A stretch of DNA of 43,654 nt from Rodentolepis nana. Lineage: Eukaryota > Platyhelminthes > Cestoda > Cyclophyllidea > Hymenolepididae. A program made the translations under genes and the position numbers. The notes under the pieces were generated by a model. It did not search any database. It saw only the letters and a program-made list of their open reading frames with translations, and was not told the origin of the DNA. Each line of letters starts with the position of its first letter. Positions within the stretch are counted from its first letter, which is position 1. The stretch covers positions 1-43,654 of the forward strand of contig UZAE01012165.1 in assembly GCA_900617975.1 (NCBI GenBank), written 5' to 3'. This document shows positions 10,881 through 21,519 of this stretch, piece after piece.

Positions 10881-13800
10881 TGTGTTGGAAATGATATAAT
10901 CAAAAGAAAACGGGTGTTTCATTGCAAATGAAAAATTAAGTGAATGATAGGCGGATTATGACCTATGTATAAAAATAATATTGGCAGATTATTGGAGTTG
11001 GGACTTCAATCATTGGCCTAATACCGAGGTAATATAAATCGTTTATGAAAAATTTAAAAACAGTGATTTAATTTTTCAAAACTACTATAAAAAACAGCAC
11101 AAACAACAAATGCATCAGTTGCATCAATTTAATTGTAATCATTACTGTTTTACATCAGTTGCAAAACTTAGAGTGATTGCGTAAAAATATAACATTTTAT
11201 TTTTCGATAATAGGCAGGAATTTTGCTAGTAAACTTTGAAAATATGAATTCATGGCATTTGATATCTACAATTATAGGGTGCATACACATTCCCTACAAT
11301 CCGCTTCACATTGTTTCACATTTTCCGTTACTCGGTGAAATCTTGAAAAGAAAATTTGGTTATTCTCTTTTGTTGAAAAAGCTTAACAAATTGCTTTATC
11401 AATGGCAAACCCAATGCTAATTTATGGAGGATTTGCAAGGTTCATTTTCATTGTTAAAGAATTAATTTTAAGTGCAAAAATATAAAATACTTGTGCAGGT
11501 GAACTGTGCTATAATATATAATCCATACATAATCCAGTTTTAATATTCTCCCAAATTAGTTAAAAAAGTTATACTCTATTGAGGTATTTAAAATCCGTTT
11601 TATTCTCGGTCCATTAAGCTGATTTAATCGATGTATTTTATTTTACTTTTGATCTTATTATATCAAATCTTTGAAAATTTATATGATTAAATATCATTTC
11701 AAAATTTTTTTGAATTGTTTGAGCTGAAACAATTCTTGGGCTTTTTGCAACACCAAAACGGAGCTCTTCATTCTAAGTGGGATAATAATTAAAATCGAGG
11801 CAAAGATAAACACAATGGCAATAATGTTTCCTGAGCACGTTTCAAAATTTACCGCATTCTTATAAGTCTCCTCCAAATGAATCCTCCTACTTAAAATACA
11901 ACCTTTTTTACAATCATTGTAAAATTGTTATTGATGCAGCAGAGCAACGACCATTAAAATAAGATGATGGAAAGCGCATAATAACTATGGCATAATAAAT
12001 GTAGATACAGAAATCGAGTAACACAGTTGGAAAAAGTAGAGGAAGAAAATTTTGATTTTCAATTTAACGCTTAATTAGGACGATAAGAATTCAGCTCATT
12101 AATAGACGAATATACACATAATATTTATAGCTATTAATTTAAAATGCTTGCAATCATTTGATGTATTAGTGTTTTATTACGAATTATTTATTTCCCCATA
12201 TAAATCTTAATCAAGCTTAGAAACGTTAGATGGTGTACATTTTGTGTTAAGGGAGAAAGGAATATTTTTAAAAATATGACAAAAATTTATTTTTATTTAG
12301 AGATTGTTAGTCATAGCGCTTACATATACTAGAGTTAGCTTATTACCATTTTTTCAGAGTTATTTTTTAGCTTCTCTGGACGATTAAAATGAAATAATAT
12401 AAACCTTATCTTCGTGTTTCACGTAATGTTGCCAAGTTGGAGACTTTGGGTAAACGAACATACATTTCTACTTTGATCACTTTTCGTGCGTCAAAATAAG
12501 TTTTTTTCCGTTTGAATTATAAACATATCTGCTATAACGAGTTCTTTAATTTAAAGTTACGCAAATTTTCCAATTTAAATATATGCTTTTCTATTCCTAA
12601 TTCAAAAGTAATTTTGAATTAAATTTCATATGCGCTTTTGATGATATATTAAACTATAGCCAAATACAAATTTGCATGTGCAATATTTCAGCCATTTTGA
12701 TATTGGTAACATATTATATTCATTAATAATACTGTTTAAGTAAAGTAACAAAATTTGTTTCCACTAACAATAAAATTTATAAAACTACGGTAATTGGTTT
12801 TGGTTTATGAAGACGTAACTGGGTAAATATGGCCCCAAAGTTTATGAATATAGTTTGACCTTATATAAATTCAAATAATACACAGTAAAAGATAACTCGC
12901 CATTAATTACAAAAGAATTATTCAAATTCGAATATTAAAACTAATCATTTTCCTCTGCTTATATCTGAGGGGCAATAAGTTAGAGACCATGTCTTTTAGT
13001 TCCGTCTGACTTGGCCTAATCACTTAAACTTTAAATTCCAAATTCGAATGTCTGACTTTCAAGACAAAAGTCCGTTACGGGTGATATTGTATGCCTTGTG
13101 GGTTAATAAAAGCTCGAAATAAATCAGTTGTCAGTATGCCAATCTTTTAGAAGCATGCAATTATTGTCTCTTAAGGGTTTTGTCAAATGATTTCTTTTTA
13201 AATTTTCAACTTTCAATGCTTTTGAAATATTATAATGGATTTTTATCTGCGTACATTAAAGTTCGAAATACATTCCCCACTACGGTCAAATTTTAAATAA
13301 AATTAATTTCCATAGAAAATGGATTGAATTACAAATATTAATATTAATATTTTAATTGAATTAAAATATTGTTGCAAATAAAAATTTACCATTTATCATG
13401 CAATGCATATTTTACTACGTTTTCTCACACATCGAATGAATGAAAATTTTAAGTTGAATATTGATTCAACGAATCTGCTCATTATATTTTTAATTATTAT
13501 AAACTACTTTAAACAGAGACTTTATGCGCGGTTCATAATAACTTAATAATCAACCATCGTACTTTTATTACTCTATTTTATTATCACATACATTATTTTT
13601 AAGATGAGTTAGAACAAATGAATCATAAATAGGTATCAATAAAGTAAGTGATGGACAAGTTTCTGCAATTAATTATTATTGTGGTTTATTGTTTCTAAAT
13701 ATAGTGGTTTTATGGAAAAGCTAGGGGAGGAAAGACGGGACTTGGTGCATACTCACTCAATTGTTGTACCACAGGGAACATGATGTGAAAATAATTGTTT

Positions 13801-13984
13801 TTATATCAATTATGGTCTTGATGGTTATCATTAACCCTTGAGTTGACTATAGGATTCACAGAGGGGAAAAAACAGCAAATAGAGAAAAGTTGAAAGGTTG
13901 GTGGGGATAGAAGAGTGTTTCAAAGACAAGGTAGAAAAGATAGTAAAATTTTGAGGTTAGTACTGTGGAAGTAGTCGAATAAAA

Positions 13985-14105
13985 CATACAGTGGTGTGAT
14001 GGTAGTTTGAAGTCAGAAGACAACAGTCGGTTAATAGACTTTTATTGTCGTATGAGTATACGTTACCCAGGAAGCACCACGTGGAGGTTAGTCTATCACA
14101 CACCC
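13985..14105 (-). mobile_element. LINE 5' UTR remnant
   Basis: Read on the minus strand, this matches the 5' UTR of the LINE copy at 42.9-43.1 kb. Shared words include GATAGACT.ACCTCCACGTGG, then GTGC..CCTGG.AACGTAT, then a GTCTAT.AA.CG word near the start of the open frame. The match stops before the ORF, so this is a short decayed fragment. Confidence 0.65.
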
Positions 14106-14991
14106 CCAAGTGAAAATAATCATAAATAATTCAAATCGATGAAACTAAAATTTATCATCGGATGACCAGAACACCTTTGATAAAATGTCTAGATTATACC
14201 TTAATACGCCTGCACACTATGTGTACCAAATATGGATTTTTCCTTTTTTATTTTTGTTGGACATGTCATATAACCGTTACATTAATAAATCAATGACATA
14301 TGTCCTCTAATTTTTTGTGATCTAAAAAAATCAACTGTGAAAAATGTTTAAGCCTTATCACAGCTAAATAATGATCACTGTATTTGCATCAGCTTATTTA
14401 CAAAAATGGCTTCCTTTAAAAAATTATATCAGATTAACTTACTATATTATCTTCAGGAATTGTGTCTACATCGTTTAGAAAATGGTTATAGCATGGTTGC
14501 CCTATTAATCAAATGTAATGAATAAGCAATAGAACAAATTTTCAATTGTTTTTGATTGCATAATTCCTAAAGCCAGTGATTAACGTAATTGCCTCGTGCA
14601 TACAGGTGTTAATTTACATGGAAAAGTGGTAAACCTTGTACACATAATAGTTGTCATTTAATATGATAAGGCACCAAATCTTGAATTCACATTATTATTC
14701 TACCCAAAATTGCAGTCTGCCTTAACTTGGTACTGAAAACCATTTTTTTATTGCTAGATATGAACGCAAAAAATGAGGTAAAAAATATGGATATATTTTT
14801 TCTTGTTCTGCGGAAATATGGATGTTGGGTTCTTTTTTTAACAATTATTAATATTTCTTCGATAGATATCTACCGAAATCGTATAAAATTCAACAAACTA
14901 ATAGTGAAATATCAGCTTTAAAATTCAAATGAAGACCTAGGTACTAAATTCTGAAGAAAAGTGAATTTTTACCGATGTATTTTGATTTTTC
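14106..14991. other. Intergenic, no gene recognised
   Basis: AT-rich sequence left of the second mariner. A 64-codon open frame at 14727-14921 has one hydrophobic stretch but no other support. Confidence 0.4.
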
Positions 14992-14993
14992 TA

Positions 14994-16290
14994 TTAGGTT
15001 GGCAACTAAGTGATTGCCGATTTCAAATAAGAAGGCAAATTCGGAATTTTTCTTTAAAAATATAACTTTATTCAAATAGATATTAGGCGTTCTTGTTGAT
15101 AACCTTTTACCATCGTTCTGGCAGAGTAAAAATTCCCCGTTCATAAAATGTCTGGTCTTTGCTATTAAAATACTGAATTAGGTGTGATCCGACATCATCC
15201 GCGTTGTTACAAATTTTACCATTTAAAGAGTTTTGCATGGAACGAAACAAAGGGTAATCCAAAGGCGCAAGGTCAGGGCTATATGGTGGGTGTGACAAAA
15301 CATCCCAACCCAGTTCCAATAATTTTTGCCGAGTAACCAAAGATGTGTGGGGGGGGGCCTTGCGTTATCATGGTGGAAAACAACACCCTTCCGATTTGAT
15401 AATGTCGGTCGCTTATCTTCAATTGCATCCTTCAGTTTTTTGAGTTCTTCAACATACACATTTGAATTTTTTCGTTTGGTTCTGCGGCATGAGTTCAAAA
15501 TACAAAATTCCCTTGTGATCCCCCCACCAGACTGACAGCATAATCTTTTTTTGGTGAATCTCTGCTTTTGATACTGTTTGGGCTGGTTGATCTTGCTTCA
15601 CCCATGATCTCTTGCGAGTAACACACATTGTTATAAACTATCCACTTTTCGTCGCCAGTAACTAGGTTCTTCAGAAATGGATCATTCTCATTGCGTTTCA
15701 GTAGCGGCGAATCACAGATGCTAATCCGTTGCGTCAAATGAATTTCCTTTAACTGTTGAGGGATTCATAAATCAAATTTCTTGACATAACCAAGGGTTTT
15801 TAATTTTTTTCAATTCATGTATGTGACACATTGAGCTTCTCTGCAATATCTTGTGTTGTGCTGTGACGATTTGAATCGATAATGGCCTTGATATGGGTTT
15901 CATCCACTTCGACTTTGCGGCCAGATCGTTGTGAATTTTTCAGTGAAAACTCACCGGAACGAAATCATTCAAACCAATTTCGACACTGACTTTCTTTTAA
16001 GGCTTCATTTCCATATACGGCACATAATTTATTTTGTGCTTGCGATGCGTTCTTGCCTTTTCGGAAGTAATACAATAAAATGTGTGGGAAGTGCACGTCC
16101 TGTTCTTTCAATTTTAAATTAGGACAAAACAAAACTAAAAATCTAAACAAAAAAAATTTTTACTAATTAACCTAGAAGCCCATACAGTAAAAAAATATAG
16201 GTTAGATGCTCTGGCCATGTTAACAAAACAAAAGAAAGTATAGAGTGAATCTGTCAACAAAAACGACAATGACTTAGTTGCCAACCCAAT
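14994..16290 (-). mobile_element. Mariner element, copy 2 (inactive)
   Basis: A 1297-bp element with TA on each side (14992-14993 and 16291-16292). The inverted ends start TTAGGTTGGCAACTAAGTGA on the left and, read in reverse, TTGGGTTGGCAACTAAGTCA on the right. It is closely similar to the element at 3680-4982 along its whole length and in the same orientation, yet sits at an unrelated flanking sequence. This is therefore a separate insertion of the same subfamily, not part of a segmental duplication. Confidence 0.93.
15076..16111 (-). pseudogene. Mariner D,D34D transposase, broken
   Basis: The product aligns along its length with the transposase of copy 1 but carries different lesions. The position of the start ATG reads TTG (16109-16111). 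The codon after RNWFE is TGA, in place of the Arg of copy 1. A G tract near 15347-15356 has expanded and breaks the frame after HHDNARP. The natural stop is lost near 15076. The first catalytic Asp is intact (VTGDEKW) and so is the HHDN Asp; the third motif reads APLDYPLF. The differing damage shows that the two copies decayed independently. Confidence 0.9.
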
Positions 16291-16292
16291 AT

Positions 16293-19200
16293 TTTAAACA
16301 TAGAAGCAATTTGATTTACATAATTATTTCATAATCACACCTTAATATTTCAAAAGCGGAAGAAATTTGCTAGTATTTATACGCAACAGCTTGTTCAAAA
16401 TAAATCCCGTTTGTAATATTCCGTTTTCTTATCAAATAAACTATTTTTGCAGAACTACTTCCTTTTTAAAATAAAACAAATGATGTTAAAGCCTCTGAAA
16501 AAAACGAAGAAATGATTTATATCCTTTAGTAAGCAATCTAATTAACCTCAAGATATTAACCGACCTTAGCAACGTTAAATTTAAAATGATGACAAATTTG
16601 AAAATGCACGATAACTCCTGCGTAAATTGTTGCCACCCCTCGAATTGCGCAACATTATTGATAGAAATGTTATAAAATTCTAAAATCTTAATGGAGTTTA
16701 TTGCATTGCATTGTGCAGACGACTTTAACACCGGTTATTGTTTAAATAGGGTTGATCAACCATTTATTTTCTTTGAAGATTCTGGAAATAATGAACAATT
16801 ATGTGCAAATTCAAGCGAATTCCTTCGAGCACTGTCCTTTTAATCCAAACGACGAATTGAAATTGCTTTTCCAAATGGAGATTACTACAATTATGATGCA
16901 ATTTCAACTACTAAAATCAAGGTCCTTTAATCCAGATGCGATAATGATTCCCACCAAATCAAAAACAATTACAAATGTAAGCCTTTGTTAATTCGCCTTT
17001 TCTGGTGTCTTTCACTATCTTATATCTATTCCTAATTACTTCATGCAACTGAGCTAAAATAAAACGCAATTCCTTTATAGAATCACTATAAATTTCTATT
17101 TGACTTTATGAAGTAATAATCGCATGTGATATTTCAAGACTGAATAAACATTATGACCCTATAAATCTAAATGCTGCATTTCAGTGGGGCAACTGTAAAA
17201 TCGGAAAGAGAATGAACATCGGTATAACGAAATAAATGCCCGATTAAAAGAAAGAGATGACATGAAAGTTCCCCATCGATCCAGCCATTGAAGGACTGCA
17301 AATAGGGCACTCAAATGGCTGAAGAATGTCTAATTTCAAAATGTTCCGATTCACTTACTTTTACATGCTTTCCAATTAGCGCCTCACATGAAGGTTTATT
17401 ATATCTATATCCGTTCACTCGCTAGTGAGAATAACTCCCGGGGTCATGCAGTACAAAGCTTGCTCAAAAATGAAGCCCACGTTTTCTTTTTCTAATGCGT
17501 TTGCACTTTCAATGTCCGAATTCTAACTAGACCAACGATTTTCACACTTTTCACACTGAAAAGTGACACATTGTTAAGTAAGTGAGCCAGGTACACCTTA
17601 AATTATAAACCATAACATGATTATACAAATATATTCTCTTTCTTTTACAAACAATTTAGGTATATTTTGAATTAGGAAAAATGAAAAGAAATTTGGTAGT
17701 TTTCTAATGTCCAAACGATTACGCGGAAATTCCTCAGTTGGTGGAGCAATAAATGAAGCAACATCGACGTGCTCAAAAGATAGTTTGTTTCAAAGCCCAT
17801 GCTGCATATTTGATTTTTTAGATTAATGATGGGAATAAGCTTTCATTGGCCATTTGCAATATGTCCAATTGATGTTTCAACTATCTCATTGTTTGCATTT
17901 CCATAAAGACACAGCTTCATTGAATTTCAGCAGCTGGCAATTCAACAGATGCCATAAATGAGAATGTAATTAATTTGTCAAGGAATCTTATGGTTTAATC
18001 AATGGATGATATTGGAGAGAATTTCAATCCGTTTGGTGAATTTGAAAATAAATTCAGAACAATTGAATAAGCTCCACCAATTCGTTTCGCTTGAGATGAA
18101 TGTGAAATACGCTTTTGGTATAAATGTTAATTGTACATTCACAAACTTGAACATACTGGAGCAAAAGCATTCATCTGTGAAAATTGAGGAAAGCAAATTA
18201 TGACCAAATTTACACTAAATGGTCCAAAATGGGCCTACAATATGAAATCCGTTCGGATTTGTAGAATATGACAGAGCTTTTACAGATTAATCATATTTGA
18301 CTACACATATGTGTATCCATATTTGTGAAAACCATCCAAATATAGAGAATGTGAGATAGTATTTGCAAATAAATCAGATTTGAACACACGCATGCGTGTG
18401 CGTAGTATTGAATGATTGTTTGGTTGCAATGCATGTGTAATGCGGTTTAGTCAGCATAGTCACTTGATTGGTATTACCTTAACCCATTCTCGTGCATTGC
18501 CATTCAAATGAAATGCAATTTGAAGGCGATATTCGAGAAGATATCTTTGAGACTCACATAAACTTACATACTGTGGAAAATCTATAGAGTTTTGAAAAGT
18601 ATTGAACAAAATGCATTGCGAAGTTTTTGCTTTATATGACACTAACTAATTCACCCAGACGAGAAGTTAATAGAAAGAAAAACTTTCATACAGATGAATA
18701 AGGACTTAGAAGTGAACGCGATTTCCTTGCTAAATCATATTGATCCTTCATATAAGGACGCACTGTGGTGAAAACTACACCGGTTTAAAAAATATGATAT
18801 TTCTAACAATGTTTCGTAACGAAACACATACGAACTCATTTTCGCTGAAATGCCTCAGTTTTATGTGCTAGGTTTTAAGAGATTTGATTCAACATCAACT
18901 GTTGCATCTAAAGTAAAGTCAATGTGATTTTCAAAACCTGATATGTCGACTAGTTTAATAAGATTTGCTTCGAACTCTTTTAATCAGATAGATAACAATT
19001 TTATCAGTTTTTTTTTATTTTTAAAAAAACTCTCCTTTTCTATATCCCTGTTATTGTGCTTTTACCGTAAAAATAAGCTAAAATATTTAACGCTTTTTCA
19101 ATTTCATAGGCATAAACTTATTGCAATTTACCCAAAGTCCCAACAATGTCTTTCAACCTTGGTAAGCACTCTAAGAAACTTGCCTGTTAACAAATATGAT

Positions 19201-19417
19201 ACGTTAAATAGTATGCATAATCGTTTCCCCTTAAATATCATGGCGGATAGCCAGTGCTCGGCGTTGAAGTAACTAACAAAAAATTAGGATGGAGTCATCA
19301 GAAAACATCAAAATAAGTCCAGCTACTTTGCAGACAATATCTCCAGTTGCGTTGGGTGTGACATGCGATTTTCGACAAATTATCTTTGTTGAAATAGTTG
19401 CTGTAATAATTCGAATG

Positions 19418-19420
<3 letters not shown>
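16293..19420. other. Gene-poor region with weak exon candidates
   Basis: No gene could be supported. Three weak candidates are recorded. 16752-16981 is an open frame of about 76 codons followed by a good donor (GTAAGC). 17707-17826 is a 39-codon frame beginning MSKR and Ser-rich, vaguely like the first exon of the zinc-finger genes. 17999-18203 is an open frame ending at a TGA near 18201. None has a recognisable domain and they do not join into one model. Confidence 0.3.
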
Positions 19421-19454
<34 letters not shown>

Positions 19455-19572
19455 CTTTTCGGCAGGTAAAATGAATTCATTAGATGTCAACTGGCTTCTC
19501 AGTATCTCTGAGTTTCCNGAGATACTGAGAAGCCAGTTGACATCTAATGAATTCATTTTACCTGCCGAAAAG

Positions 19573-19606
<34 letters not shown>
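19421..19606. repeat. Near-perfect palindrome around a single N (likely assembly join)
   Basis: The left arm is a 30-bp TA tract (19421-19450) plus 58 bp of unique sequence (19451-19508). The right arm is the exact reverse complement, 19519-19576, followed by another 30-bp TA tract (19577-19606). The spacer is nine bases plus an N at 19518. The left-arm sequence recurs in direct orientation at 19703-19769, where it continues naturally into LINE 3' UTR sequence. The arms are thus duplicated LINE 3' UTR. An N at the symmetry centre suggests a scaffold gap or chimeric join rather than a native cruciform. Confidence 0.9.
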
Positions 19607-19608
<2 letters not shown>

Positions 19609-19672
19609 CAAATGACAGGCTTCATGATATTTATCATTAGTCCTAAGTTGACTTCGGCTTTTAAAAGGGAGA

Positions 19673-19706
<34 letters not shown>

Positions 19707-20067
19707 CTTTTCGGCAGGTAAAATGAATTCATTAGATGTCAACTGGCTTCTCAGTATCTCTGAGTTTCCATTACTAACTTTAGAACTGGACACCGAATCA
19801 TGTGGATATTCTCCACTTCTTACTGCAGGTCACTTAGGAGCATATTGGTTGAGAGTACATTCCTATTCTGTGAAGGTGCTTCGCCAGGGAATCATATCTT
19901 GTAAGTAGTCTAAACTCAGCAACGGCTTGGATTTTTGGCCAGTCGACCACGTCGAAGAGTGTCGCTGTCCATTGTTTCTCCTTTGTTTGAGCATTAAGTT
20001 CGTTACATCTTGTGATCTTGAATTTTCTCTTAATTAAGGTTTACACTGTGTGGAAAGACATTGGTTT
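19607..20067 (-). mobile_element. LINE 3'-end fragment
   Basis: On the minus strand this is the 3' end of the LINE found at 42.0-42.9 kb. It has the same terminal hairpin region (ATGATATTTATCAT), a 3' UTR, and then the C-terminal coding region around GACTGGCCAA and the CTCAGCAACGGCTT..GATT block. Match ends near GTGTGGAAAGACATTGG at 20060. It is degraded by stops. A (TA)n tract at 19674-19702 interrupts the 3' UTR. Confidence 0.85.
19674..19702. repeat. (TA)n microsatellite in LINE 3' UTR
   Basis: About 14 TA units, immediately followed by AAGGCTTTTCGGCAGG, as in the palindrome arm at 19451. The same position of the LINE 3' UTR carries a TA tract at 30937-30976. Confidence 0.95.
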
Positions 20068-21519
20068 AGGTATATTTAAATCATTTTCTTGAGATTTGGA
20101 TTTGTCTTCATAAGTATATTATGCCAGAATAAGTCTTTAATTACAATTGAATTTTCATTTTCTAGAATTTAAATGCAGTTAACTTTTAATATTCTAACTG
20201 ATCATTTGTTAAAATTAAATGTGCCCAAAATTACTTTATTTCCATAATAACGTACGCAAATATTCTCTTTTGATAACGAACCAGTATAACGGCAAAAAAT
20301 GTGCATAGGTATTTGTTTTTTCAACATTAAATTTTGATGAATTGATTCGGACGATAGTGATTTAATAAATTATGGTAGTAAAAAAATTTTTTATTCTTGT
20401 CATCTGTAGTTTTTTTGAATATAATTAATCATCTCAAAAATTCAATACCATTAGTCCAGTCAGTCTTATACCTACATAAGTTTATAATCCATGTAGATAT
20501 TGCACGAATTGAACGGAAAGCTATTTGGTCTGAACAAAAGAAACATTTTTAACCACAAAATGAAAATGGTGCTACCTATCTATCAGAGAAAATCATTTGT
20601 TCTTTGTTTGGAAACATAGCAAAGGATTCAATTTTAATTAGTGATGCTTCAAATGTAAGCACAGTTAACCAAGATTCAAATTAATATCTTGATTTATGAA
20701 TCTGTAGTTATGAGCATGTAATGTTAGAGAAAAGTTTGAATTAGATTTGTATTTCGTGTCTTCCATAAGTCAAGAAGGATTTATTTTAAATAAGCTTCTG
20801 CCCAAAATTACATCCCTTCCCAAAAAATGATTGCATTTAAAAGTTCTTTTTTGACATTATTTCAAAAAAACAGATAATTATGCATAAATATTTGTTTATT
20901 CTACAGTTGGTAAATTGCTTAAGTTTGACTCAGACGTTTAATATATGATTAACTGTGATGGAAATAAAACGGCCTATGAAATTCATATCAAATTCAATAA
21001 TTTATCATTAAAAAGACAAAAAGCTTTATTGAACAAAATATGGCATTTAAGGATCAGAAAAAAGACACTGTCTCAGGTATATTAGATTATAACATTCTCC
21101 TTAAAATATATTTGGTATCCATGGTCAGGACTCTAGGCTTATTCAAAAGCAATTATTTACAGTCATAGTAGGCAAATTTGGTCCACTACGTGTCATACTT
21201 TACTGACTTATTCAAGACTATTTATTTGTTCCCCTAACCGCTGAACACATTAATAATTGAAAAAAAGTATTATAGAGTTTATATAAGTAGAAGCATAATA
21301 AGCGGCATCAACATACTATGAGGAAATGAACCACACGTGACGCTTTGTGCTTGCTAGAGTGAATGCCGTGGAAATAAAATGTTGGATCTTAACATGCAAG
21401 GCCTATTTTTAAAATAGGGTGAACTGGACATGGTCTTCAATAATCCTAAAGAGATTTTCCAAAATAATGCCATAGTCTAAGCTAAATTGGGAGTCAATAT
21501 TGAAGTATTCTAGCAAGCG
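20068..21519. other. Intergenic, no gene recognised
   Basis: AT-rich sequence upstream of the zinc-finger duplication. No open frame above background and no repeat shared with the rest of the window was found. Confidence 0.45.

Larger units (their letters stand above)
9220..13984. other. Long gene-poor region
   Basis: Apart from two (TA)n tracts and one dispersed R1 repeat, no coding exon could be supported. Short open frames at 10605-10796, 11223-11420 and, on the minus strand, 11694-11876 (with one hydrophobic stretch) lack homologues in the window and splice support. AT-only patches such as 10209-10236 occur. Confidence 0.45.

Noticed and set aside
11694..11876. Minus-strand 60-codon frame with a transmembrane-like segment
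   Set aside because: Hydrophobic runs are expected by chance in AT-rich sequence, and there is no paralogue or partner exon.
17185..17221. Possible 37-nt micro-exon between CAG and GTATAA
   Set aside because: The length is not a multiple of three, it does not resemble the 30-nt cassettes and has no partner exons.
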